A DNA stretch of 64,000 bases. It comes from Rhodocyclaceae bacterium (GTDB lineage: Bacteria; Pseudomonadota; Gammaproteobacteria; Burkholderiales; Rhodocyclaceae). The notes under the pieces were generated by a model. That model ran no database searches. It was not told the DNA's origin and was given only the letters and a program-made list of their open reading frames with translations. A program made the translations under genes and the position numbers. The stretch lies in contig JADKHX010000009.1 in assembly GCA_016721505.1 (NCBI GenBank), positions 1 to 64,000 on the forward strand. The letters are read 5' to 3'. Below, in pieces: positions 9,632 to 17,748 of the stretch (the first letter of the stretch is position 1; the number at the start of each line of letters is the position of its first letter).

Positions 9632-10612
9632 ATGAGCCTGACATCCGTCTCGACTGCATCATCGGCAAAGCGGGAGTCGCGCCGACAGATTGGTGACGTA
9701 ATTTTCTTCAATCTGTCGCGCGCATTTGCAGTCTTGACGCTGCTTATGTTGGCCGGAATTATTGTGTCCTTGTTTATCGGTGCGTGGCCGTCCATCGAAC
9801 GATTCGGTTTTGAGTTTCTGTGGAGCAAGGAGTGGAATCCGCCGATGGAACGCTTTGGAGCGGCGATTCCGATTTACGGCACTGTGGTCACCTCAATCAT
9901 TGCGCTGATCATCGCCGTACCAGTCAGCTTTGGGATCGCACTGTTTTTGACCGAACTCTCGCCGGTCTGGCTGCGTCGCCCTTTGGGTACGGCTATCGAA
10001 TTGCTCGCGGCAATTCCTTCTATTGTTTATGGGATGTGGGGGTTGATTATCTTTGCGCCGATTTTTTCATCGCATATCCAACCCTTTTTAACGCAAACAA
10101 TCGGCCACTTCCCTTTGATCGGCGCTTTGTTTCAAGGAACGCCGATTGGCATCGGGATTCTTGCGGCGGGAATCATTCTCGCCATCATGATTATTCCGTT
10201 TATCTCTGCGGTAATGCGTGACGTGTTTGAAGTCACGCCAACGATGATTAAAGAGTCCGCTTACGGGCTGGGCTGCACCACGTGGGAAGTCGTCTGGAAC
10301 GTCGTTTTGCCCTACACCCGCGCCGGTGTCATCGGCGGCATCATGCTCGGGCTTGGACGCGCCTTGGGTGAAACGATGGCCGTGACATTCGTTATAGGTA
10401 ACTCGAATTTTCTCAGCAGCGCATCGCTGTACGAGCCGGGCAACAGCATCACCTCGGTGCTGGCCAACGAGTTTTCGGAAGCTACGCCGGGCTTGTATAC
10501 CGCATCGTTAATCGAGCTGGGCTTGATACTTTTCCTAATCACACTGGCAGTGCTGGTGTTTTCAAAAATCCTTCTGTTGCGCTTGTCGCGGCAGGACGGA
10601 ACAAAAAGTTAG
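9632..10612 (+). CDS. pstC: Phosphate ABC transporter permease PstC
   Basis: One of two inner-membrane subunits of the high-affinity phosphate channel, 326 residues with six predicted membrane spans after a cytoplasmic N-terminus. The EAA loop that contacts PstB is visible around ESAYGLGCTTWEVVWNVVLP, followed by GIMLGLGRALGETMAVTFVI. Sixty bases separate it from pstS and only 6 from pstA. No clear Shine-Dalgarno site precedes the ATG. Confidence 0.96.
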   Translation: MSLTSVSTASSAKRESRRQIGDVIFFNLSRAFAVLTLLMLAGIIVSLFIGAWPSIERFGFEFLWSKEWNPPMERFGAAIPIYGTVVTSIIALIIAVPVSFGIALFLTELSPVWLRRPLGTAIELLAAIPSIVYGMWGLIIFAPIFSSHIQPFLTQTIGHFPLIGALFQGTPIGIGILAAGIILAIMIIPFISAVMRDVFEVTPTMIKESAYGLGCTTWEVVWNVVLPYTRAGVIGGIMLGLGRALGETMAVTFVIGNSNFLSSASLYEPGNSITSVLANEFSEATPGLYTASLIELGLILFLITLAVLVFSKILLLRLSRQDGTKS

Positions 10613-10618
10613 CGATAA

Positions 10619-11464
10619 ATGATTACGCTCGCGGCTCAACGCAAACTGGTAAATCAAATCGCTTTGGCGATGTCGCTGATGGCGATGGCCTTCGGCTTAT
10701 TTTGGTTAATCTGGATCTTATGGACTACGCTTGATCTCGGGCTTGCCGGGTTATCGGCCAATTTGTTTACAAAAATGACACCTCCGCCCGGTGCCTCCGA
10801 TGGCGGTCTGCTCAATGCCATTGTCGGCAGCACGATACTGGTTGGTTCGGCAACGCTGCTGGGCACGCCGATTGGAGTTTTTGCGGGGATTTACTTGGCT
10901 GAGTTCGGACAGCGCACCTGGTTGGGCAGTGCTACTCGTTTCATCAACGATTTGTTGCTCTCCGCACCTTCGATCGTGATTGGCCTGTTTGTTTATGCGA
11001 TTTATGTCGCGCAAATTGGCAAGTTCTCTGCATTGTCTGGTGTCGTGGCCTTGGCATTGATCGTGATTCCAGTGGTGGTGCGAACCACCGAAAACATGCT
11101 CAAACTCGTTCCCAACAGTTTGCGCGAAGCGGCCTACGCACTCGGTGCACCGACTTGGGTGGTGGTTATGCGAGTGACCTTGCGTGCCTCGGCGGCAGGC
11201 GTCATCACCGGCATCTTGTTAGCCGTTGCGCGGATCGCTGGAGAAACCGCACCGCTACTTTTTACGGCGCTATCGAATCAGTTCTGGAGCTTGAACATGA
11301 ACGAGCCGATGGCCAATCTACCGGTTACCATTTTCAAATTCGCCATGAGTCCTTTCAAGGACTGGCAGGAACTCGCTTGGGCGGGTGTGTTTCTGATTAC
11401 GATGGGCGTATTGGGACTGAATATTCTCGCCCGCGTGGTGTTCCGCGAAAAACATAAACTTTGA
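10619..11464 (+). CDS. pstA: Phosphate ABC transporter permease PstA
   Basis: The partner permease of PstC, 281 residues with six hydrophobic segments. The EAA-type loop reads REAAYALGAPTWVVVMRVTL, followed by GILLAVARIAGETAPLLFTA, the characteristic PstA ending region. It starts 6 bases after pstC and ends 12 bases before pstB, consistent with a single transcript. Confidence 0.96.
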   Translation: MITLAAQRKLVNQIALAMSLMAMAFGLFWLIWILWTTLDLGLAGLSANLFTKMTPPPGASDGGLLNAIVGSTILVGSATLLGTPIGVFAGIYLAEFGQRTWLGSATRFINDLLLSAPSIVIGLFVYAIYVAQIGKFSALSGVVALALIVIPVVVRTTENMLKLVPNSLREAAYALGAPTWVVVMRVTLRASAAGVITGILLAVARIAGETAPLLFTALSNQFWSLNMNEPMANLPVTIFKFAMSPFKDWQELAWAGVFLITMGVLGLNILARVVFREKHKL

Positions 11465-11476
11465 GTCGACCTGACC

Positions 11477-12277
11477 ATGATAGAAGAAAAAATATTACCA
11501 ATTAGCGAAATGACCACTGTACTCAAGCCGCAAATACAGTTCAGGAATTTCGATTTTTATTACGGGAAATTTCACGCACTGAAAAACATCAATCTGGAAA
11601 TCTACGAGCGAAAAATCACTTCGTTTATCGGCCCTTCGGGCTGCGGAAAATCTACTTTACTACGCACGATCAATCGAATGTACGACCTTTATCCCGAGCA
11701 ATATTCGACGGGAGAGTTGTTGCTCGATGGACAAAATATATTGGCGCGTGGAGTTGATTTGAATAGCCTGCGCGCCAAGGTTGGCATGGTCTTCCAGAAA
11801 CCCACACCGTTTCCAATGTCCATCTATGACAATATTGCTTTTGGTGTGAAGCTGCATGAACGCTTGTCGCGGACCGATATGGAAGAGCGCGTCGAGTGGG
11901 CGCTAAAAAAAGCTGCGCTGTGGGAAGAAGTCAAAGACAAGCTTCAACAAAGCGGCATGAGTCTTTCTGGCGGACAACAGCAGCGTCTGTGCATTGCGCG
12001 CGGCGTTGCGGTCAAGCCAGAAGTTTTGTTGCTTGATGAACCCACATCTGCACTCGACCCGATTTCGACTACGCGCATTGAGGAATTAATCATCGAGCTA
12101 AGGAAAGAATTCACCATCGCAATAGTCACTCACAATATGCAGCAAGCCGCCCGGATTTCGGATTACACGGCCTATATGTATCTCGGCGAAATGATCGAGT
12201 TCGGTGAAAGCGAACAGCTTTTTATCAAGCCGAAAATGAAAGCAACTGAGGATTACATTACGGGGCGATTTGGTTAG
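11477..12277 (+). CDS. pstB: Phosphate ABC transporter ATP-binding protein PstB
   Basis: The ATPase driving phosphate uptake, 266 residues. Walker A is GPSGCGKST (residues about 52-60), the Q loop is FQKPTPFPMS, the signature is LSGGQQQRLCIARG, Walker B is VLLLDEPTSALD, and the switch histidine lies in IVTHNMQQA. An alternative ATG at 11510 would remove 11 residues of the unconserved N-terminus. phoU, which often follows pstB, is absent here; the operon ends in a gene-free stretch with a terminator. Confidence 0.97.
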   Translation: MIEEKILPISEMTTVLKPQIQFRNFDFYYGKFHALKNINLEIYERKITSFIGPSGCGKSTLLRTINRMYDLYPEQYSTGELLLDGQNILARGVDLNSLRAKVGMVFQKPTPFPMSIYDNIAFGVKLHERLSRTDMEERVEWALKKAALWEEVKDKLQQSGMSLSGGQQQRLCIARGVAVKPEVLLLDEPTSALDPISTTRIEELIIELRKEFTIAIVTHNMQQAARISDYTAYMYLGEMIEFGESEQLFIKPKMKATEDYITGRFG

Positions 12278-12327
12278 AGATGTCTGAACTTCTTCCGTCT
12301 TAAACGGAGGAGTGAGGGAACGCAAGT

Positions 12328-12490
12328 TTGCCAGTTGGTGCTGGTGATACGCCATTGGAATTTGTTTGGTGGGAACCGGATAAGCATGGATGATTGTTCA
12401 AAGTCCGCGTCGAACCGAGTCCCGACGCGGACTTTCAGACACAAAATGACATTCAGCAAAACAACAGCGTATCTCCAGCACCAACTGGCA
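12328..12490. mobile_element. MITE-like element bounded by inverted copies of the dispersed repeat
   Basis: The left end (12328-12355) begins TTGCCAGTTGGTGCTGG. The right end (12465-12490) is its inverted complement, about 26 of 30 positions matching. Inside lies a perfect 13-bp stem: 12400-12412 AAAGTCCGCGTCG pairs with 12423-12435 across a 10-base loop. There is no coding capacity. The design resembles a non-autonomous palindromic element; no transposase or obvious target duplication is seen in this window. Confidence 0.7.
12400..12435. repeat. 13-bp perfect hairpin inside the MITE-like element
   Basis: AAAGTCCGCGTCG at 12400-12412 and CGACGCGGACTTT at 12423-12435, loop AACCGAGTCC. It could act as a bidirectional terminator or as the core of the element; the ends A3 and T3 are too short for a convincing terminator tail. 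Confidence 0.85.
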
Positions 12491-12529
12491 ATTTTAAAGT
12501 TGGCGATACTGCGTGACTGACGGAATTCG

Positions 12530-12571
12530 CCTCTCCCCAACCCCGTTCCCGCGAGGGGAGAGGGGGCTTTT
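12530..12571 (+). terminator. Rho-independent terminator after pstSCAB
   Basis: CCTCTCCCC at 12530-12538 pairs with GGGGAGAGG at 12555-12563, followed by GGGCTTTTT. It is the first strong plus-strand terminator after pstB. Confidence 0.8.
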
Positions 12572-12661
12572 TGACAACTGGGTGTCACTTTCCGTAGCAC
12601 TCAGACTCTGCGGCAAACTCAGGCCCTCACTAGCACTGCTCTGCTAGAATTCACCCCCTCC

Positions 12662-13306
12662 ATGAACGCAATCCAGACGCTGGCGATTTCCGCCCTGCCG
12701 GTTATTTTCGCCATCACGCTGCATGAGGCAGCGCATGGCTATGTCGCGCGCCATTTTGGTGATCCGACGGCGTGGCAGCTGGGGCGAATTAGTTTGAATC
12801 CGCTACGGCATATTGATCCGATTGGTACGGTGTTGGTGCCGGCGATGATTTTGTTGGTGTCGTCGGGCGCGCTGCTGTTTGGCTGGGCTAAACCGGTGCC
12901 GGTAAATTTTGGTCGGCTACGTCGCCCCAAGCAGGATATGTTGTGGGTGGCTGCTGCTGGGCCTGGCGCAAATTTGCTGATGGCGCTAGCGTGGGGATTG
13001 GTATTGAAATTTGTCGTTGTCAGCCCTGAATTTGCCTATGGTGCAGCACTGGCAGAAATGGCAAAGGTTGGAATTCAAATCAATGGCGTGCTAATGCTGC
13101 TTAACTTACTACCCTTGCCACCGCTTGATGGCGGGCGGATTGCGGTTAGTTTGCTGCCGTCAAATTTAGCTTGGAAGTTCGCGCAAATTGAACGCTTTGG
13201 TTTGCCAATAATGTTGCTGTTGTTGTTTACGCACGTGCTTGACGACATCTTGCGGCCACTGTTGCAACTGTTCTATTCTCTTATTTCTGCAATCTTCGGT
13301 TTCTGA
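12662..13306 (+). CDS. Site-2 protease family (M50) membrane metalloprotease
   Basis: A 214-residue intramembrane zinc protease of the short M50 type. The metal motif HEAAH lies in the first helix (FAITLHEAAHGYVARHFGD) and the second ligand motif is NLLPLPPLDGGRIAV. Several hydrophobic helices fill the rest. Homologues are commonly next to trpS and scpA in betaproteobacteria, as here; trpS starts one base after the stop. The substrate is unknown. Confidence 0.9.
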   Translation: MNAIQTLAISALPVIFAITLHEAAHGYVARHFGDPTAWQLGRISLNPLRHIDPIGTVLVPAMILLVSSGALLFGWAKPVPVNFGRLRRPKQDMLWVAAAGPGANLLMALAWGLVLKFVVVSPEFAYGAALAEMAKVGIQINGVLMLLNLLPLPPLDGGRIAVSLLPSNLAWKFAQIERFGLPIMLLLLFTHVLDDILRPLLQLFYSLISAIFGF

Positions 13307-13307
13307 T

Positions 13308-14510
13308 ATGTACGCTGAAAAAGTTCTCTCCGGCATGCGTCCTACTGGGCGTTTGCATCTTGGTCACTATCACGGTGTGTTGGTCAATTGGATCAAGTTA
13401 CAGCACGAATTTCCGTGCCTGTTTTTTGTTGCCGACTGGCATGCGCTGACTACCGCTTATGACGAGCCGGGAACGATTGCAGAGAGTACGCGCGAGATGG
13501 TGATTGATTGGCTCGCGGCGGGGGTTGATCCGGCGCAGGCGACGATTTTTATCCAGTCAAAAGTACCTGAGCATGCCGAGTTGCATTTGTTGCTCTCAAT
13601 GATGACACCACTGGGGTGGCTGGAACGCGTACCGACTTACAAGGATCAACAGGAAAAATTGGAGCACAAGGATTTGTCGACTTACGGCTTCCTTGGCTAT
13701 CCGTTGCTGCAAGCTGCTGACATATTGATTTACCGTGCTGACAAGGTGCCGGTAGGCGAAGATCAAGTGCCGCATATTGAATTCACGCGGGAAGTGGCGC
13801 GTCGTTTTAATCATCTTTATGGCCGCGAATCCGGCTTTGAAGAGAAGGCGCGCGAGGCGATGAAAAAGCTGGGTGGTAAGCGTGCCAAGCTGTATGAGGA
13901 ATTGCGCAATCGTTTTCAGGAAAAAGGTGAGGAAGATGCGATTGAGCAAGCGCATGCACTTCTTGATGAAGCGCAAAGCCTATCTCATGGAGATCGTGAA
14001 CGACTTTTTGGTTACCTTGAAGGTGGCGGCAAGATGATTTTGGTTGAGCCGGATGCTTTGCTCACGCCTGCTTCGCGTATGCCCGGGCTCGACGGTCAAA
14101 AAATGTCCAAGTCTTACGGAAATACAATCATGTTGCGCGAAGATGCTGAGAGCGTGACCAAGAAAATTCGCACCATGCAGACCGATCCTCAGCGCGTCCG
14201 CCGCACTGATCCCGGTGATCCGGAGAAATGTCCGGTGTGGCAGTTCCATCAAATTTATTCCACGCCGGAAGTTAAGACCTGGGTGCAAAACGGCTGCCGC
14301 ACAGCGGGTATTGGTTGTATCGAATGTAAGCAACCGGTGATTGATGCGGTGCTAAAAGAGCAGCAGCCGATGATAGAGCGCGCGCAAATGTACACTGAAG
14401 ACCCGCAACTGGTGCGCAACATCATTGCCGATGGCTGCGAAAAGGCTCGCAAGCTGGCGCAAGAAACCATGCGCGATGTGCGCGAGGCAATCGGGCTGGA
14501 TCACTCATGA
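13308..14510 (+). CDS. trpS: Tryptophanyl-tRNA synthetase
   Basis: Charges tRNA-Trp in the cytoplasm. A class I enzyme of 400 residues from ATG 13308 (MYAEKVLSGMRPTG). The HIGH-type motif is RLHLGHYHG and the KMSKS loop is GQKMSKSYGN. An inserted helical region (REAMKKLGGKRAKLYEELRN onward) before the KMSKS loop explains the length above the usual 330 and is, from memory, typical of betaproteobacterial TrpS. The frame extends upstream to 13239, but that would overlap the protease. Overlaps scpA by 4 bp. Confidence 0.96.
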   Translation: MYAEKVLSGMRPTGRLHLGHYHGVLVNWIKLQHEFPCLFFVADWHALTTAYDEPGTIAESTREMVIDWLAAGVDPAQATIFIQSKVPEHAELHLLLSMMTPLGWLERVPTYKDQQEKLEHKDLSTYGFLGYPLLQAADILIYRADKVPVGEDQVPHIEFTREVARRFNHLYGRESGFEEKAREAMKKLGGKRAKLYEELRNRFQEKGEEDAIEQAHALLDEAQSLSHGDRERLFGYLEGGGKMILVEPDALLTPASRMPGLDGQKMSKSYGNTIMLREDAESVTKKIRTMQTDPQRVRRTDPGDPEKCPVWQFHQIYSTPEVKTWVQNGCRTAGIGCIECKQPVIDAVLKEQQPMIERAQMYTEDPQLVRNIIADGCEKARKLAQETMRDVREAIGLDHS

Positions 14511-15367
14511 GCGTGGTGGAAATTGCGATGAGCGGCGGCGGCAACGGCAACGGCATGTTGTCAGCACCAACAGGCGAGATTGCACATGCGCCCGGCCCCC
14601 GCGTCTATGGCGAATTGCTCGCCGAAATGCCGCGTGATTTATACATTCCGCCTGACGCACTTGAAATCATTCTGGATTCGTTCGAAGGCCCGCTCGATCT
14701 TTTGCTGTATCTGATTCGCAAAGCCAATATCAGCATTTTGGATATTCCGATGGCAGCACTGACGGCGCAATATTTGGTTTATGTCGAGGCGATGCGCACG
14801 ACGAACTTGGAATTGGCGGCCGAGTATTTGCTGATGGCGGCGATGCTGATAGAAATCAAGTCACGCATGTTGTTACCACGCCCCCCCAAAGCCGAAGGCG
14901 CAGAGGCGGAAGACCCGCGCGCTGAACTGGTGCGCCGCTTGATTGAATATGAGCGCATGAAAGCAGCGGCGGCCAAACTCGATGAAATGCCGCAAGCCGG
15001 ACGCGATTTTCAGTGGATAAGCGTTTGGATTGCTGACCAAGTGGTTGAACGTCAGCCGGAAGTTAACGTGCATGATTTGCAAGTTACGTGGCTCACACTG
15101 ATGAAGCAAGCGAAAGTCCGCCAGCATCACAAAATCAATCGCGAAGAACTTTCGGTGCGCGAACACATGACTTTGATGTTGCGAAAGTTGCAAGGTCGTG
15201 GTTATGTATTGTTTGAAAATTTGTTCGACGTGTCCTTGGGTGCGTCGGGACTGGTAGTGGGTTTTTTAGCGGTGCTTGAACTAGCGCGTGAAGCGATGGT
15301 GGAGCTAACTCAAACCGAGGCGCTAGCGCCTATTTATGTAAAGATTCCAGATGCTGCAACTGTCTAA
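14507..15367 (+). CDS. scpA: Segregation and condensation protein A
   Basis: The kleisin subunit of the bacterial SMC complex, 286 residues, bridging SMC heads with ScpB. Conserved start LEIILDSFEGPLDLLLYLIR lies at about residues 47-66, and the C-terminal winged helix covers about 210-280. About 40 residues precede the usual family start, and they contain a repeat copy coding NGMLSAPTGE. Starts at 14507 (overlapping trpS as ATGA), at 14528, or nearer the conserved domain (MPRDLYIPPDA) are all possible. Overlaps scpB by 17 bp. Confidence 0.93.
   Translation: MSVVEIAMSGGGNGNGMLSAPTGEIAHAPGPRVYGELLAEMPRDLYIPPDALEIILDSFEGPLDLLLYLIRKANISILDIPMAALTAQYLVYVEAMRTTNLELAAEYLLMAAMLIEIKSRMLLPRPPKAEGAEAEDPRAELVRRLIEYERMKAAAAKLDEMPQAGRDFQWISVWIADQVVERQPEVNVHDLQVTWLTLMKQAKVRQHHKINREELSVREHMTLMLRKLQGRGYVLFENLFDVSLGASGLVVGFLAVLELAREAMVELTQTEALAPIYVKIPDAATV
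14549..14578 (+). repeat. Dispersed 28-bp repeat, copy in the 5' part of scpA
   Basis: AACGGCATGTTGTCAGCACC then AACAGGCGAG. In frame it codes NGMLSAPTGE. It lies ahead of the conserved ScpA domain. Confidence 0.8.
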
Positions 15368-16085
15368 ACCCGAAGATTACAAACGCGTGCTCGAAGCGGC
15401 TTTATTGGTTGCCAGCGAGCCTATGCAGTTGGGCGAATTAAAAAAATTATTCGACGACCCATTCGATGACGAAACATGGCGAACTTTGCTTGATGATTTG
15501 CGTCGCGATTGGCATGGGCGAGGCATCGAGCTGGTGCAGTTGTCGAGCGGTTGGCGGTTTCAAACACGACCCGAATTCACACCGCATCTTGATCGACTTA
15601 AAAACGAAAAGGCGCCGAAATATTCGCGTGCCGTGTTGGAGACCTTGGCCATCATCGCTTATCGTCAGCCGGTCACGCGTGGCGATATCGAAGATACTCG
15701 TGGAGTTGCGGTGTCGCCAAACATTCTTAAAGTTCTCGAAGGCCGTGGCTGGATAGATGCAGTAGGTCATCGAGATGCGCCGGGTCGTCCGGCGCTGTAT
15801 GCCACGACACGACAATTTTTGGATGATCTGGGGCTGCGTAGCCTGACTGAATTGCCGCCGCTTACCGAAATAGAAAGGGTCATGGATCTTGAGCAAACCA
15901 CAATTCCCGAAGTCGACGCGCTCCTCGAAGTCGACCATCTCACCTCGCCCGCCATCGAAACGACCAACCAAGCGAACGACGGCGACAGCGGCAGCGACGG
16001 ATTCAACGCCAACGCCGACGCGAAGCCCGCGTTCGAGCTCACCGCAAGCGCGCAAGGCGACCCCATTCCGACCGACCCGCACTAA
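15351..16085 (+). CDS. scpB: Segregation and condensation protein B
   Basis: The winged-helix dimer partner of ScpA, 244 residues. The two winged helices are visible, with YSRAVLETLAIIAYRQPVTR and DIEDTRGVAVSPNILKVLEG as the most conserved blocks. The last 65 residues (after EIERVMDLEQ) are an acidic disordered tail. That tail is encoded by the same 197 bases that are open in the rluB frame. Starts inside the end of scpA, so coupled translation is likely. Confidence 0.93.
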   Translation: MLQLSKPEDYKRVLEAALLVASEPMQLGELKKLFDDPFDDETWRTLLDDLRRDWHGRGIELVQLSSGWRFQTRPEFTPHLDRLKNEKAPKYSRAVLETLAIIAYRQPVTRGDIEDTRGVAVSPNILKVLEGRGWIDAVGHRDAPGRPALYATTRQFLDDLGLRSLTELPPLTEIERVMDLEQTTIPEVDALLEVDHLTSPAIETTNQANDGDSGSDGFNANADAKPAFELTASAQGDPIPTDPH

Positions 16086-17055
16086 CGCGCGAGCCCCCGA
16101 AGCGCCACTGGTCAAAGCAGTTGCAGACACTACGCATGCTAGCCGCGCCGCCCGCACACCTGAGTCACGCCCTAGCGCTGGTGGACGCGGACGCGGCGAG
16201 ACTCCTGTGTTTGCCGATCCGCCAAAGCTGCAAAAAGCCTTGGCCGATGCCGGCCATGGCTCACGTCGCGAACTCGAAGAGTGGATCATCGCCGGGCGCG
16301 TGAGCGTCAATGGCTCGCCAGCGCATATCGGACAACGCGTTGGACCGGATGACAAAATCCGGTTAAATGGAAAGTTGGTTCAACTCAAATTTTCCTCGCG
16401 CTTGCCGCGTGTATTGATGTATCACAAACCCGAAGGCGAGATTGTTTCCAAAGACGATCCTGAGGGTCGTCCCAGCGTATTTGCCAAATTGCCACGCATG
16501 AAAAGCGGGCGCTGGATCTCGATTGGTCGCTTGGATTTCAATTCCTGCGGCTTATTGCTATTCACTAACGATGGCGGCTTAGCCAACCGCATGATGCATC
16601 CGCGCTATGGCATTGATAGAGAATATGCCGTTCGAGTATTGGGTGAAGCCAGTGCAAAAATGTTGGAGCAATTGCGCGGCACCATCATGCTCGAAGACGG
16701 CCCAGCGCATTTCACGCACTTTTTGGAATCCGGCGGCGAAGGTGCAAATCATTGGTATCGCGTCACGATTGGCGAAGGCCGCAATCGCGAAGTTCGACGC
16801 ATGTTTGAAGCGGTGGGATTGACGGTCAGCCGCCTGATGCGAGTGCGTTATGGGCCAGTAACATTGTCACCACGATTGAAGCGCGGACAAGTGCGTGACT
16901 TGGAACAGATTGAAGTTGAAGCACTGTTAAAGATACTGCCGCCGGAAATACATCAACGAGCGAACGTCCATGCGGCCACGGAATCTGCACTGGAAACACT
17001 GGATGATTTTGATGCTGCCGATGACGCCGATTATTCAGCAGATGGCGATGCTTAA
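15889..17055 (+). CDS. rluB: Pseudouridine synthase RluB (23S rRNA)
   Basis: Makes pseudouridine 2605 of 23S rRNA. The S4 RNA-binding domain starts at KLQKALADAGHGSRRELEEW and the catalytic aspartate is in SIGRLDFNSCGLLLFTNDGG. Further blocks are REYAVRVLG and GRNREVRRMFEAVGLTVSRL. The start is uncertain. TTG 15889, preceded by AAAGGG, gives 388 residues with a Ser/Thr/Pro/Arg-rich head overlapping scpB out of frame for 197 bp. GTG 16207 gives about 282 residues beginning at VFADPPKLQKAL, the normal domain boundary. The acidic C-terminus ends in DDADYSADGDA. Confidence 0.9.
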   Translation: MSKPQFPKSTRSSKSTISPRPPSKRPTKRTTATAAATDSTPTPTRSPRSSSPQARKATPFRPTRTNARAPEAPLVKAVADTTHASRAARTPESRPSAGGRGRGETPVFADPPKLQKALADAGHGSRRELEEWIIAGRVSVNGSPAHIGQRVGPDDKIRLNGKLVQLKFSSRLPRVLMYHKPEGEIVSKDDPEGRPSVFAKLPRMKSGRWISIGRLDFNSCGLLLFTNDGGLANRMMHPRYGIDREYAVRVLGEASAKMLEQLRGTIMLEDGPAHFTHFLESGGEGANHWYRVTIGEGRNREVRRMFEAVGLTVSRLMRVRYGPVTLSPRLKRGQVRDLEQIEVEALLKILPPEIHQRANVHAATESALETLDDFDAADDADYSADGDA

Positions 17056-17141
17056 TCGTGAGTCGGCCAGCTCAATCTGTGAATTTTGCCGCGATTCGTC
17101 GACGATAAGGCCTTGTAAGCATGGCGTTATCGCGCATGCTC

Positions 17142-17150
17142 TGATATAAT
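17142..17150 (+). promoter_or_regulatory. Extended -10 promoter for the rimP-nusA-infB operon
   Basis: TGATATAAT is a perfect extended -10 (TGnTATAAT). The expected start is near 17157, about 86 bases ahead of rimP. A good -35 at 17-bp spacing is absent, which fits the extended type. Confidence 0.65.
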
Positions 17151-17193
17151 CGCCGTGTTTTGTTGGAACTAATCTCGGAAAAACGAGAGCAGC

Positions 17194-17217
17194 AATGGGC
17201 TTTATGCCCATTTTTTA
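17194..17217 (+). terminator. Attenuator-like terminator in the rimP leader
   Basis: AATGGGC pairs with GCCCATT around loop TTTAT, followed by TTTTTATTT. A small stem TCTCG/CGAGA (17173-17188) precedes it. The hairpin sits between the promoter and rimP, so it would control the whole operon. Confidence 0.65.
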
Positions 17218-17242
17218 TTTGTGGTCGATTTTAAGTACGCTG

Positions 17243-17695
17243 ATGCAACTATCTGAATTGATTGAGAATACAGTCGCCGGCATGGGCTTCGAACTGGTTG
17301 ATTTTGAAACCAGTCCGCGGGCGCGCCTATTGCGCATTTTCATCGATCGGCCAGAGGGTAGTGAACTACGCGTCAATATCGATGATTGTGCCGCAGTGAG
17401 TAGTCAAATGAGCCGTGTATTTACGGTCGAGAATATTGACTATGACCGGCTTGAGGTTTCCTCACCGGGCATGGATAGGCCGTTGATTAAGGCGGCGGAT
17501 TATCGAAGGTTTGCGGGTTCAGAAGTGCAGATTAAGTTGCGTATTGCGGTGGGTAATCAGCGCAATTTCAGCGGAGTGTTGGAGGGTTTATTCGAGCTTG
17601 ATGGTGGGCAGGTAGTGCGTCTGCGCAGTTTGGAAGCGGTGCATGAATTTGCCTTTGCCAATATCGATAAAGCGCGCCTGGTGCCTAAGTTTTAA
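17243..17695 (+). CDS. rimP: Ribosome maturation factor RimP
   Basis: Assists 30S subunit assembly. From ATG 17243 (MQLSELIENTVAGMGFELVD) it is 150 residues, the family norm. It shows LRIFIDRPEG, the DDCAAVSSQMSRVF helix and the strongly conserved VSSPGMDRPL. A longer frame from 17195 would start inside the leader terminator and is rejected. First gene of rimP-nusA-infB-rbfA-truB. Confidence 0.95.
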   Translation: MQLSELIENTVAGMGFELVDFETSPRARLLRIFIDRPEGSELRVNIDDCAAVSSQMSRVFTVENIDYDRLEVSSPGMDRPLIKAADYRRFAGSEVQIKLRIAVGNQRNFSGVLEGLFELDGGQVVRLRSLEAVHEFAFANIDKARLVPKF

Positions 17696-17748
17696 GAAGT
17701 TAAGTTTTGATTCGAATGTTCTAAAACCGGATTTGCAGGAGAAAAAAA

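Larger units (their letters stand above)
12278..12661. other. Gene-free stretch after pstB
   Basis: No credible gene is present in these 384 bases. The stretch holds a MITE-like element with inverted repeat ends (12328-12490), its internal hairpin (12400-12435), and a strong terminator (12530-12571). The remaining bases to 12661 carry the start region of the M50 protease gene, with no clear promoter. Confidence 0.8.

Noticed and set aside
15447..16355. 302-residue minus-strand frame across scpB and rluB
   Set aside because: Antisense to two well supported genes, and no domain is visible.
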